NCBI GenBank assembly: GCA_006969385.1
Contig: CP030884.1
Span: 3,472,001 to 3,536,000, forward strand
From: Planctomycetaceae bacterium
GTDB lineage: Bacteria; Planctomycetota; Phycisphaerae; UBA1845; UTPLA1
Direction: 5' to 3'
Length of the DNA: 64,000 bases
Shown here: piece after piece, positions 53,809-62,310 of the stretch
How the letters are laid out: each line of letters starts with the position of its first letter
How positions within the stretch are numbered: position 1 is the first letter of the stretch
The notes under the pieces: generated by a model
Databases searched by the model: none
Told to the model about the DNA's origin: nothing
The model's input: the letters and a program-made list of their open reading frames with translations, nothing else
Translations under genes and position numbers: made by a program

Positions 53809-55066
53809 TCGATTATTTGGGGTCGTCGGTTCGGGAACCATGGGGGCGGGCATTGCCCACGCCGCCGCACAAGCGGGCTTTATCGTTAAAACGCTGGATA
53901 CCGATCCGGCCTTAGTGAAGATTGCCTACGACGGCATCGCCAACCGGCTCAACAGCCGTGTCGAGCGCGGCAAACTGCCCAAGCACGAGCGCGACGCGAT
54001 TCTCGCGCGGCTGCACATTGCCGAAGGTTTTGCCGATTTCGCCGACGCCGAAGTGGTGGTCGAAGCCGTTCCGGAAAAGATTGATCTCAAAAAGCAGATC
54101 TTCACCGAGTTGGAAAAGGTTGTTTCCGAACGCACCTTATTGGCGAGCAATACATCCAGTTTGTCGATCGAGAAACTCGCCGATGCGGTGCAGCGCAAAG
54201 ATCGATTCCTGGGAATGCACTTTTTCAACCCGGCGCCGATCATGAAGTTGGTCGAACTGGTTCGCGGCCCGGAAACCAGCGACCAAGCAGTGGTCGATGG
54301 TCGCGCCGTCTGCGCCAAGCTCGACAAGGTTGCCGTCAAAGTCAAAGACTCGCCCGGTTTCATCGGTAATCGCGTGAATCGACCGTTTTATTTGGAAGCG
54401 CTGAGCTTGCTCGAACAGGGCGAAGCGGGCGTGGCTGAGATCGACGCTGCCATGCGCGACGTGGGCGAGTTCAAGATGGGTCCGTTCGAACTGCTCGACC
54501 TGATCGGTATGGACATCAACCTGAAGGTCACGCAAACCGTCTTCGAAGATTTCGGCAAGCCGGTGCGCTTCACGCCTTCGCCGGTGCAGGAAAAACTGGT
54601 CGCCGATGGGCATCTCGGTCGCAAGACGGGCCGCGGCTTCTACGATCACAGCGGCTCGGAACCCAAGGTGGCATTCGACGCCCAAGTAAAAGATGCATCC
54701 GGCTGGCAACCGTCGGACGCGTTAAAGGCTTTTGCCGAAGTGCTCGATAAACCTGCCGATCGTAAGACGTGGCTTTATGCCCGCATCTTTATCGCGGTGA
54801 TGAATGAAGCAGCGTTAGCGGCCGATTCGATCGCTATCCCGCGCGATGTGAACCTCGCCATGGAACTCGGCTTTAACTATCCCGAAGGACCACTCGCAAC
54901 GGCCGATTACGTTGGCCTCGATATCATTCAGAAGCTGCTGGCCGAGTTTTACGAGCAATCGGGCCAATCCGAACGCTACGCACCCAATCGCTTGCTGAAT
55001 GAGCACGTGGAAAAGGACGAGCTGGGTGAGAAGTCGGCGCACGGGTTTTTGTATCACGCGCTGTAG
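53801..55066 (+). CDS. 3-hydroxyacyl-CoA dehydrogenase
   Basis: NAD-dependent enzyme oxidising 3-hydroxyacyl-CoA to 3-ketoacyl-CoA, 421 residues. A GTG at 53801, with GGAG 9 bp upstream and overlapping the previous stop, is the best start. A TTG at 53795 is an alternative. The N-terminal Rossmann motif reads 'VVGSGTMGAGIAHAAAQAG'. The catalytic region is 'GMHFFNPAPIMKLVELVRGP', with His, and 'SPGFIGNRVNRPF' follows. The C-terminus has a second 3HCDH_C-like repeat (about 300-420), as in PaaH-type enzymes. It is translationally coupled to the PaaG-like gene. A terminator follows 50 bp later. Confidence 0.93.
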   Translation: MSDRLFGVVGSGTMGAGIAHAAAQAGFIVKTLDTDPALVKIAYDGIANRLNSRVERGKLPKHERDAILARLHIAEGFADFADAEVVVEAVPEKIDLKKQIFTELEKVVSERTLLASNTSSLSIEKLADAVQRKDRFLGMHFFNPAPIMKLVELVRGPETSDQAVVDGRAVCAKLDKVAVKVKDSPGFIGNRVNRPFYLEALSLLEQGEAGVAEIDAAMRDVGEFKMGPFELLDLIGMDINLKVTQTVFEDFGKPVRFTPSPVQEKLVADGHLGRKTGRGFYDHSGSEPKVAFDAQVKDASGWQPSDALKAFAEVLDKPADRKTWLYARIFIAVMNEAALAADSIAIPRDVNLAMELGFNYPEGPLATADYVGLDIIQKLLAEFYEQSGQSERYAPNRLLNEHVEKDELGEKSAHGFLYHAL

Positions 55067-55115
55067 GCCGGATTGGACAAGCCGCATCCGTATAAAGCAA
55101 TACAGGTATTCGTGA

Positions 55116-55148
55116 AGTCAACCGCAAAATCGGTTGGCTTTTTTTTAT
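55116..55148 (+). terminator. Rho-independent terminator after 3-hydroxyacyl-CoA dehydrogenase
   Basis: The 9-bp stem AGTCAACCG / CGGTTGGCT (one G-U pair) has a CAAAAT loop, followed by eight T. Confidence 0.85.
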
Positions 55149-55231
55149 CTAATGACGATGACCGATATCCGTCAGCCAATATTTGTGTACCACACCAATC
55201 GATAGCCGCAGGCGGGAGGCGCAGCCTCCTC

Positions 55232-55272
55232 CGCGCTGTGGCACCGGTTTGCAACCGGTGTCTGCCACCAGC
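55232..55272 (+). repeat. Dispersed palindromic repeat (GGCACCGG type)
   Basis: The core GCACCGGTTTGCAACCGGTG is flanked by GCGCTGTG and TCTGCCACC. It matches the copy at 23263 over more than 25 bases, including the left flank. Confidence 0.75.
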
Positions 55273-55426
55273 AGCATGGATTCTTTGATAGATCAGAATT
55301 GTTTGGTATGGATGCACTGATTTAACCAAGTCCAGACTTGCCATTATTATCTCAGTCTAAAGAGAAAACCAAAAGACTGTATTCAAGCTTCCTCTTGACT
55401 AGCACTGCTTAACATAGGAACCCACC

Positions 55427-56626
55427 ATGCGACAAGCCGTTATCGTCGAAGCCATACGCACGCCTGTCGGTCGTTACCGTGGCGGTCTCGCGCACGTTCG
55501 TCCCGATGATTTGGGCGCGCTCGTCATTAAGGAAGTCGTTGCGCGTACCAAGCTCGACGCCACGTTGATCGACGACTGCTACTGGGGCGCCGCCAACCAG
55601 GCGGGTGAAGACAATCGCAACGCCGCGCGTATGGCCGTGCTGCTGGCGGGACTGCCCGATTCGGTGCCCGGCACCACTGTTAATCGATTATGCGCCTCGG
55701 GTTTGGAAGCCGTCGCCATCGCCGCGCGCATGATCGAGGCCGATCACGGTGACGTCTTTATCGCCGGTGGCGCCGAAAGTATGAGCCGCGCGCCGCTGGT
55801 TCTACCCAAGCCCGGTGAACCATGGGTGCGCGGCAATCAAACCATGTACGACACCACGCTCGGTTGGCGCATGACCAACCCGGCGCTGGCCAAGATGCAC
55901 TATCCATACAACATGGGCGAAACGGCGGAGAACGTCGCCGAGAAATATGAAATCTCGCGCGACGATCAAGATGCCTTCGCGCTCGAAAGCCAAATGCGCT
56001 GCAAGGCCGCCGTCGAAGCGGGGCGGTTGGCCGAAGAGCTCATTTCCGTCACCGTCGACCTTGGGCGCGGCAAAACGGCAGTCGTCGATAAAGACGAACA
56101 CCCGCGTCCGGATTCGTCGCTCGAAGCGCTCGCCAAACTGCGCCCCGCCTTTCGCGAAAACGGCACCGTGACGGCAGGCAACAGCTCGGGCTTAAACGAT
56201 GGTGCCGCGGCGCTGCTGATGATGGAAGCCGAGACGGCGAAGAAGCTCGGCCTCAAGCCGTTGGCCTTCGTGCGCCACTCGGCTTCCGCTGGTGTCGAAC
56301 CGTGGTGCATGGGGCTCGGCCCGATCCCGTCCACCAAGAAAGCCCTTGCCCGCGCCGGTTGGAACATCGGCGATCTCGATCTGATCGAACTGAACGAGGC
56401 CTTCGCGGCACAGTCGCTGGCGTGCATCCGCGAACTCGGTCTCGATGCTGCCCGTGTCAACGTCAACGGCGGTGCTATTGCTATCGGTCACCCCCTCGGC
56501 TGTAGCGGTGCGAGGCTCGCTACGACGCTGGTGCGCGAAATGAACCGGCGCGATGCCAAGCGCGGCCTCGCAACGCTCTGCGTAGGCGTGGGGCAAGGCC
56601 TGGCAGTCTTGTTTGAACGACCGTAG
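55427..56626 (+). CDS. Acetyl-CoA acetyltransferase / 3-ketoacyl-CoA thiolase
   Basis: Thiolase of 399 residues cleaving 3-ketoacyl-CoA with CoA, the last step of the adjacent beta-oxidation-like pathway. Nucleophile Cys89 is in '[12 protein letters not shown]', catalytic His355 in '[16 protein letters not shown]' and the second Cys385 in 'LCVGVGQGL'. The '[20 protein letters not shown]' segment is typical of the FadA/PcaF group of degradative thiolases. AGGA lies 8 bp before the ATG. The last codons and stop are part of a sequence partly duplicated just downstream (56609-56839). Confidence 0.94.
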   Translation: MRQAVIVEAIRTPVGRYRGGLAHVRPDDLGALVIKEVVARTKLDATLIDDCYWGAANQAGEDNRNAARMAVLLAGLPDSVPGTTVNRLCASGLEAVAIAARMIEADHGDVFIAGGAESMSRAPLVLPKPGEPWVRGNQTMYDTTLGWRMTNPALAKMHYPYNMGETAENVAEKYEISRDDQDAFALESQMRCKAAVEAGRLAEELISVTVDLGRGKTAVVDKDEHPRPDSSLEALAKLRPAFRENGTVTAGNSSGLNDGAAALLMMEAETAKKLGLKPLAFVRHSASAGVEPWCMGLGPIPSTKKALARAGWNIGDLDLIELNEAFAAQSLACIRELGLDAARVNVNGGAIAIGHPLGCSGARLATTLVREMNRRDAKRGLATLCVGVGQGLAVLFERP

Positions 56627-56839
56627 CGAACTTGGCCGATCTAAATGTCTGCGTGTTGAGGGCTCGTCAACGCGACGAGGCATGTCCCCCAGCCCCAGAG
56701 GGGCAGGGGCACACGATGCGGTGTTGTTTGAGAGACCGTAGCGTGTAAGGGTTGGCTGGCCGATACTTAGAGTATGCGTGTTAGCAATTGGTCAACGCGA
56801 CGAAGCATGTCCCCCAGCCCCAGAGGGGCCGGGGCACCC
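56609..56839 (+). repeat. Imperfect tandem duplication starting in the thiolase 3' end
   Basis: Unit 1 (from 56609) and unit 2 (from 56724) both contain TTGTTTGA, then ACCGTAGCG, and about 55 bp later GTCAACGCGACGA, GCATGTCCCCCAGCCCCAGA and GGGGC. Spacing between copies is 115-125 bp. The first unit includes the final codons of the thiolase gene. Confidence 0.7.
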
Positions 56840-57901
56840 GCAAATGCTCCCTCTCCAAGCTTCAGTGGGGCAGGGGCACCCGCTCTTACTCCCTCTCCCT
56901 GCCAGGGAGAGGGCCGGGGTGAGGGTAGCGCTACGCGAGCAGGCGTCACAAAGACCCGAGCGCAAGAAGTTCAGCACGAAACGACGCTGGGATTTTTTCA
57001 TTATCAACCTGCTTCAAGAAATCCAAGCAGTGGCCATTGGCTAATCTTGTTGAGTCTCGCGTTGCTCTGCGCAGGCTGCACCCAAGCGGTACGCCAGCCC
57101 GTCGAAATCACCGCAAAAACCAACGCCCAACAAGCAAACACCATCGATTGGTCGCCGCTTAGTCTTACGCTGCAGCGCGTATTGGATGGGGAAAGCGTTA
57201 AGGTCGAACCCTTGCGCGCGGCGCGCGATGAACTCACGCGTTTGTTTGCCCAGTTGGCGATTGTCGGTCCGAACTCGACGCCCGACCAATTCAAGCGTCG
57301 CGCCGAACGGCTTGCCTATTGGCTAAACGCTCACACGGCCGCCACGCTCTTTTCATTGGCTTTGCTCGCCGAAGATAACCAAGCGCCGGAGCAAGTACCG
57401 CCAGGGTTTGACGAGCGCTTCACATTTGAAGTGGATGGCTCATTCCGCAGTCGCGCCGAGTTGGCGACTGCCGCGCGCGGCGTGTTAGCCGATGACTGGC
57501 GGGTGGAACTCGCACTGCCCACCGTCACCGAAAAAGGCCCATCGCTCCCGTCGCGCATTTACCTCGCCGAGATGCTCGATTCCCAACTCGACCGAGCGGT
57601 TCGGGTTGCCTTCGCGTCGCCACGCGTGGTGCGCGTGAATCATGGCGAGATCAAGCAGATCGAATTTTGGCCGGGGCTGTGGCGGTTGCGACCGCGGTTG
57701 ATTTCCGATTACGAAACCAGCCTCAACACCACCGATGCAACCATGTTAAATGTGGTGCTGGCCTGGACCGAAACCAGCTTCGATCGCATTACGCTCAACA
57801 GCGCCGTGGGTTATGTCGAAGTGCCCATGCCGCAAACCCGCAAAGTCGCCTGGCAGTCATTTGAAGCGACGGATCTGATTGACGCTGCGCTGGGCGGCTA
57901 A
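56774..57901 (+). CDS. DUF547-like lipoprotein with uncertain start
   Basis: The frame gives 375 residues, but the first 80 or so are encoded by repeats (SPSPRGAGAPANAPSPSF) and are not native-looking. The real protein seems to begin near 57000 with a lipoprotein signal, '..HWLILLSLALLCAGC', for which no ATG or GTG is well placed. A TTG near 57048 would make a very short signal. The mature part resembles DUF547: 'RRAERLAYWLNAHTAATLFS' and 'SLPSRIYLAEMLDSQL', then 'RVNHGEIKQIEFWPGLW'. Repeat insertion may have displaced the natural start. Outer- or inner-membrane lipoprotein of unknown function. Confidence 0.6.
   Translation: MRVSNWSTRRSMSPSPRGAGAPANAPSPSFSGAGAPALTPSPCQGEGRGEGSATRAGVTKTRAQEVQHETTLGFFHYQPASRNPSSGHWLILLSLALLCAGCTQAVRQPVEITAKTNAQQANTIDWSPLSLTLQRVLDGESVKVEPLRAARDELTRLFAQLAIVGPNSTPDQFKRRAERLAYWLNAHTAATLFSLALLAEDNQAPEQVPPGFDERFTFEVDGSFRSRAELATAARGVLADDWRVELALPTVTEKGPSLPSRIYLAEMLDSQLDRAVRVAFASPRVVRVNHGEIKQIEFWPGLWRLRPRLISDYETSLNTTDATMLNVVLAWTETSFDRITLNSAVGYVEVPMPQTRKVAWQSFEATDLIDAALGG
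56891..56913. repeat. Palindrome CCCTCTCCCTG/CAGGGAGAGGG
   Basis: An 11-bp inverted repeat around a single base, followed by CCGGGGTGAGGG. This is a type of intergenic palindrome seen in many GC-rich genomes. It lies inside the doubtful 5' part of the next open frame. Confidence 0.7.
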
Positions 57902-58165
57902 TTTCCACAAATTCACGCGCCCCATACACCCCAAAAACGCCTTATCTGCCAACGGAAAAACGTTTATTTACGCTCGGATGTTTCCTCGCCTTGTGAAAAC
58001 CGCGTCACCCGCGATAGGATGCCGCGCTTTACCCCGGATTTGTTCGTTGTGTTTTGAGATGAGCAATGCGAACGGGGTAGGTAACGGCAGTGGCGGCGAT
58101 GCGGGTTTGCGGCGCGGCAGGCCCCATGCCAAGTCAAACGCGGCACGCGGTGGGGGAGCCCCAAG

Positions 58166-59368
58166 ATGGGATTTGTCGATCTCGAGAATCTGGCGAAATA
58201 CATCGAATTTCCGGATGCGGCGATGGAGGTGCTCGGCCAGCCGCAGCGTCAAACGATCATGTCGCTTCGTCTGAAGCTTTCCGAGACCGAGAGCATTTCG
58301 GCCAAGGCATACGTCGTCTATCACAGCCTGTTGCGCGGCCCGGCCAAGGGCGGCATTCGCATGGCGCCCGACGTCACGCTCGAACACACGGCTCACCTTG
58401 CCGAGTTGATGACGTGGAAGACGGCTCTGATGAAGCTGCCCTTCGGCGGCGGCAAGAGCGGCATCGCCATCGATCCTCAACCGCTCACACATTTCATCAA
58501 GGCATCGTTCCTGCGCGACTGGATCATGCAGACGCGGCTCGATCTGGAGAAGGGCATTTACGTGCCCGCGCCGGACATGGGGACCGGGCCGTCGGATATG
58601 GCCGTCATCTTTGGCGAAACGCACATTCCCGAATGCGTGACGGGTAAACCTATCGGCGTCGGCGGCTTGCCGGGTCGCTTGGAAGCGACGGGCCGCGGCG
58701 TAGCGACGACGTCGCGCTTGGCAGCCGAGCAGATTTTGCAACGCCCGCTTAACGAATTGACGGTCGCCATTCAGGGCTTTGGTAACGTGGGTTCGTTCGC
58801 GGCGTTGTTCTGCCACGAGATGGGTTTCAAGGTCGTGGCGGTCAATGATATTCGGGGCGGCATTCACAATCCCGAAGGCTTCGACGTTCCCCGATTAATG
58901 CGGCACGTCGCGGAAACGCGCTCGGTCGTGGGATTCCCCGGTGATTCGATCAGTGGCGAAGAACTTTTGCACTTGCCGGTCGATGTGTTGATCCCCGCGG
59001 CCATGGGCGATGTGATTCATCAGAAGAACGCCAATCAAATTCAAGCCAAGATCATCGTCGAAGCCGCCAACGGGCCGGTTACGCAAGAAGCGGACGCCAT
59101 ACTGAACGACCGCGGGGTGCAAACCGTGCCCGATATTTTGGCGAACGCGGGCGGCGTGTCGGCGTCATACGTCGAATGGCACCACAGTAAGAGCGGCGGC
59201 ATGACGACGAAGCAGCAGGTGCTCGACAACCTCGATGCGCTGATGACCGACGCGTGGAACCGCACGCGCGCGGCGCAAGAGCGCTGCAAGTGCGACCTAC
59301 GCACGGCGGCCCAGTTGGTCTCGGCGGAGGAGTTGATTTCGTCGCTGCGCGATCGCAATTGGATTTGA
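58166..59368 (+). CDS. Glu/Leu/Phe/Val dehydrogenase family protein
   Basis: NAD(P)-dependent amino-acid dehydrogenase of 400 residues with GGGGAG about 8 bp before the ATG. Substrate domain: 'RGPAKGGIRMAPDVTLEHTA', 'LMTWKTALMKLPFGGGKSGI' (catalytic Lys) and 'YVPAPDMGTGPSDMAVIFGE'. Coenzyme domain: 'VAIQGFGNVGSFAALFCHEM', then 'IIVEAANGPVTQEADAI' and 'DILANAGGVSASYVEW'. Length and motifs fit the catabolic glutamate dehydrogenases (GdhA/RocG type) better than leucine or phenylalanine dehydrogenases, which are about 360 residues. Lysine catabolism elsewhere in the window would yield glutamate as substrate. No adjacent regulator. Confidence 0.9.
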   Translation: MGFVDLENLAKYIEFPDAAMEVLGQPQRQTIMSLRLKLSETESISAKAYVVYHSLLRGPAKGGIRMAPDVTLEHTAHLAELMTWKTALMKLPFGGGKSGIAIDPQPLTHFIKASFLRDWIMQTRLDLEKGIYVPAPDMGTGPSDMAVIFGETHIPECVTGKPIGVGGLPGRLEATGRGVATTSRLAAEQILQRPLNELTVAIQGFGNVGSFAALFCHEMGFKVVAVNDIRGGIHNPEGFDVPRLMRHVAETRSVVGFPGDSISGEELLHLPVDVLIPAAMGDVIHQKNANQIQAKIIVEAANGPVTQEADAILNDRGVQTVPDILANAGGVSASYVEWHHSKSGGMTTKQQVLDNLDALMTDAWNRTRAAQERCKCDLRTAAQLVSAEELISSLRDRNWI

Positions 59369-59418
59369 TGGGATTCGTGATCGCTTGCCTTCGCAAAAAA
59401 ATCCGCTGACGCCAGAAA

Positions 59419-59473
59419 CATGCCGACGGACGACCGCGTCGGTGCAACGACATCAACACCATGCGTCGGCATG
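59419..59473. repeat. Inverted repeat CATGCCGACG / CGTCGGCATG
   Basis: Ten-base perfect arms at 59419-59428 and 59464-59473. The left arm contains the first ATG of the DUF368 frame, suggesting the true start is later or that the structure controls initiation. Confidence 0.55.
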
Positions 59474-60541
59474 GCACCCAAAACTGCCGGTGGTAATGAT
59501 CTTATGGATGAGATGCCCCATCGTACTGCTTCTGTTGACCGTCACGATCAGCCAAGCGCCGACGCATCATCAGTTAATGTCGATCTTCACAACCAACCGA
59601 TTCCGTTCCTGCGTGCCGCCATCGCCGGTATTCTAATGGGCCTCGCGAATCTCGTGCCCGGCATTAGCGGCGGCACCATGATATTGATCATGGGGTTGTA
59701 CGACCGCTTTATCGGGGCGGTGGCCGATGCTACGCGGTTGAAATTTAGCAAATCGTCTATTTTATTGCTGGGTATCATCGGCATCTTCGCCGTCGGCGCG
59801 ATCGGCGGCCTCTCGGGCAGCATTGCCGAACTGGTATTGAACCAACGCGTGCTGATGTATTCGCTGTTCATCGGGATGACGCTCGGTGGTGGGCCGCTGC
59901 TTTACAAGATGGCGAAGCCGTGGACGGCGTCGACATTCGTCGCGCTGCTTGCCGGTATCGCGTTGATGTTCGTCATCGCCTTTATTGGTGGCGATACCGA
60001 AAAACCGACGGCCGAAGAAAAACAAGCACGCAAGGAAAAGATCGAGCGCGGCGAATACGAACTGAAACCCGCGTATGGGCTCGACATCGGCGCAGGTGTT
60101 CTCGGTATGAGCGCAATGGTTCTACCGGGGATTTCGGGTGCTTATATGCTGCTGATACTGGGGCGCTACGAGCAAATCCTGTCGGCGATTTCGATCGGTA
60201 AGGATTATGTCTTCAGCTTCGGCAAGAGTGGCGATATCACGGCGTTTTATATCATCATCCCCGTCGGTATCGGCGTCGTGATCAGCCTCATCGGCGTGAC
60301 CAACCTTTTAAAGTGGCTGCTAAAACACTACGAACGCCCGACCATCGGATTCCTGCTCGGCATCGTAATCGGATCGGCGCTGACGCTTTTGCGCGTGGTC
60401 GCGCCGGAATCGACGCAGGATTACGCGATTGGGGCCGGCGCGCTCGTCGGTGGGCTCGTCGCGACGGTTATGCTCGAACGCATCAGCGGCGCGACGAAAG
60501 ATGTTGCGTCACCGACCGACGAGACGACGGCCGCCGCGTGA
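59420..60541 (+). CDS. DUF368 membrane protein, putative polyprenyl-phosphate transporter (PopT family)
   Basis: Polytopic membrane protein of up to 373 residues (345 from the ATG at 59504, which is likely the better start since earlier codons overlap an inverted repeat). The family hallmark 'GILMGLANLVPGISGGTMIL' occurs after a polar N-terminus. A matching inverted-repeat half, 'GMSAMVLPGISGAYMLLIL', lies near residue 235. About eight hydrophobic segments are visible, with a charged cytoplasmic loop (EEKQARKEKIERGEYE) in the middle. DUF368 proteins have been linked to recycling of undecaprenyl phosphate across the membrane. That role here is by family only. It is followed 14 bp later by ispE, whose pathway makes the isoprenoid precursor. 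Confidence 0.85.
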   Translation: MPTDDRVGATTSTPCVGMAPKTAGGNDLMDEMPHRTASVDRHDQPSADASSVNVDLHNQPIPFLRAAIAGILMGLANLVPGISGGTMILIMGLYDRFIGAVADATRLKFSKSSILLLGIIGIFAVGAIGGLSGSIAELVLNQRVLMYSLFIGMTLGGGPLLYKMAKPWTASTFVALLAGIALMFVIAFIGGDTEKPTAEEKQARKEKIERGEYELKPAYGLDIGAGVLGMSAMVLPGISGAYMLLILGRYEQILSAISIGKDYVFSFGKSGDITAFYIIIPVGIGVVISLIGVTNLLKWLLKHYERPTIGFLLGIVIGSALTLLRVVAPESTQDYAIGAGALVGGLVATVMLERISGATKDVASPTDETTAAA

Positions 60542-60555
60542 TCTAAACTGCGTTC

Positions 60556-61431
60556 ATGGCACTCCGTTCGCTAACTGCCCGCTGTCCGGCAAAGGTCAAT
60601 CTCACGTTGCGCATTGTCGGTCGCCGTGACGACGGCTTTCACGAACTCGAATCGTGGGTCGCGCAAGTCGGGCTCTATGACGAACTCACAGTTGAAGCCG
60701 CAGATGAGGTGTCGCTGACGGTCAATCCGGTTGGCACCGCACCAGCCGATGAAACCAATCTCGTCATGAAGGCGGCCGAGTTGTTGGCTGCAGCTACGCA
60801 AACCGACTTCGGTGCGGCAATCACATTACAAAAGGAAATCCCTGCTGGTGCCGGTTTAGGCGGCGGCAGCTCGAACGCTGCCGGCGCGTTGCGATTGTTA
60901 AACGAGCTGTGGCAAACGCAGCTTGATGACAAATCACTATTGGCACTCGCCATTAAATTGGGCTCCGATGTGCCGCTTTTTCTGCACAAACGCCAAGTCA
61001 TCATGCGCGGTCGTGGTGAGTTTGTTGAAGAACACGCGCGACCTTGGCATGGGTGGGCGGTGCTAATCTTGCCCGCAATTGAAGTGCCGACGGCGGCTGT
61101 CTATCAGACGTTTGCGCAACAACGGAGAGGCAAGAGCGGCCATACAGGCCGCTCGATACTCGATCTGCAAAATCCGCCAACATCTGCCGCCGAATTGATG
61201 CCGCAGCTCTTTAATGACCTCGAATCAGCGGCGTTTGCGGTAGAACCGCAACTCGTTGAGATTCATCAGCAAGCTAATCAACTAGATGGGCGAGTGGTGC
61301 GTATGACGGGCAGCGGCAGCGCGTTTTTTAGTTTGTTCGATACCGAAGCTGAAGCGATGGTTTGGGCGCAGGCCGCGCGCGATCGCGTTGCAAACGCGAC
61401 CCGCTTGGTGGTCGTGCCGGTCTTGGCGTAA
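60556..61431 (+). CDS. ispE: 4-diphosphocytidyl-2-C-methyl-D-erythritol kinase
   Basis: GHMP kinase of the MEP isoprenoid pathway, 291 residues. The N-terminal '[20 protein letters not shown]' contains the substrate Lys/Asn pair and the 'DGFHEL' motif. The ATP loop reads '[20 protein letters not shown]', with '[10 protein letters not shown]' carrying the catalytic Asp. The C-terminal motif '[13 protein letters not shown]' closes the site. It starts 14 bp after the DUF368 gene, so the two are probably co-transcribed. The spoVG-like gene follows 107 bp later, reproducing an ispE-spoVG neighbourhood known from Firmicutes. Confidence 0.94.
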   Translation: MALRSLTARCPAKVNLTLRIVGRRDDGFHELESWVAQVGLYDELTVEAADEVSLTVNPVGTAPADETNLVMKAAELLAAATQTDFGAAITLQKEIPAGAGLGGGSSNAAGALRLLNELWQTQLDDKSLLALAIKLGSDVPLFLHKRQVIMRGRGEFVEEHARPWHGWAVLILPAIEVPTAAVYQTFAQQRRGKSGHTGRSILDLQNPPTSAAELMPQLFNDLESAAFAVEPQLVEIHQQANQLDGRVVRMTGSGSAFFSLFDTEAEAMVWAQAARDRVANATRLVVVPVLA

Positions 61432-61538
61432 CAACTTTATTTGACGCGATTTTTGTTTTGCGAGACGCCGTCAATTCCCCTAGGGTATCGCGGAATTCGT
61501 TTGGCGAGACCGATCGTCCTGTTTTTTTGGGGAATGCG

Positions 61539-62096
61539 ATGCACCCGTTGGAAGTTACCGAAGTCCGCGTCAAGTTGCTCGATGGCGACGTCGATAAGCT
61601 GCTCGCGTTTTGCACGATCACGCTCAACGGGTGTTTCGTCGTGCGCGATCTTAAGATTATCGATGGCCCCGACGGACCCTTCGTGGCAATGCCATCGCGC
61701 AAGCTCGGCGACCGATGTCCTGACTGCCGCGAGAAGAATCCGTTTCGCGCCCGCTATTGCAGCGAATGCGGTCGCCAGCTGAGCAGCCAACGCGCGCCGA
61801 AAGATGGTGACGGTTACGCCAAGCTGTTTGCCGATATCGCCCACCCGATCTCAGTGGAATGTCGCCAGATGATCGAACAGGTCGTGATGAAGGCGTACGA
61901 AACCGAGCGGCTTACGGCGGCATCGTCGGAGGACGAGGACGTTATCGTGGCGGAAGATCGGCTGCCCGAACCAACGGTCGCGAAGCGCGGTCGGGCGGAT
62001 TCCGCGCAGACGCGGGTGGTTCCGGCAGAGCCTGCGCCCGAGAATGTCGCGCCGGAAGCAGGTCCGGGGGCGGATTTTGCCGCCGGAATTCTATAA
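61539..62096 (+). CDS. spoVG: SpoVG-family protein with a zinc-ribbon insertion and long tail
   Basis: A 185-residue protein from the ATG at 61539, with GGGGAA about 8 bp upstream. The fold is SpoVG: '[20 protein letters not shown]', '[20 protein letters not shown]', PSRK, and after an interruption '[20 protein letters not shown]'. SpoVG proteins bind nucleic acids and affect septation and gene expression. Here the loop after PSRK holds an extra segment with Cys60, Cys63, Cys74 and Cys77 ('[18 protein letters not shown]'), a probable zinc ribbon absent from Firmicutes SpoVG (about 97 residues). A disordered acidic/Pro/Ala tail of about 60 residues follows. It lies next to ispE. Confidence 0.88.
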   Translation: MHPLEVTEVRVKLLDGDVDKLLAFCTITLNGCFVVRDLKIIDGPDGPFVAMPSRKLGDRCPDCREKNPFRARYCSECGRQLSSQRAPKDGDGYAKLFADIAHPISVECRQMIEQVVMKAYETERLTAASSEDEDVIVAEDRLPEPTVAKRGRADSAQTRVVPAEPAPENVAPEAGPGADFAAGIL

Positions 62097-62310
62097 CCGA
62101 CAGTTGAATTTCAGCTTGCCGGTTTAGATAATAGATATCGCGAGTTTTTCGGCGGCGCAGGGTGTAGGGAAGCAGGCGCGTCAGCCACGTCCTTATCAAT
62201 CATTATTGCTCATCGCTCGGGCCTGAGGCTGCACGATTCCGTTGAATTCCGGAATGGTGTGAGCTTATTGGTTTGCGTCGCCGTGCGCGACCGCACCTGA
62301 GGAGGCGTTT

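Larger units (their letters stand above)
55067..55426. other. 360-bp spacer with a terminator and palindromic repeat
   Basis: It contains a terminator (55116-55148), a small palindrome GGAGGC/GCCTCC (55215-55229), and a GGCACCGG-type repeat (55232-55272). The last 150 bp before the thiolase ATG hold no recognised element. Confidence 0.5.
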
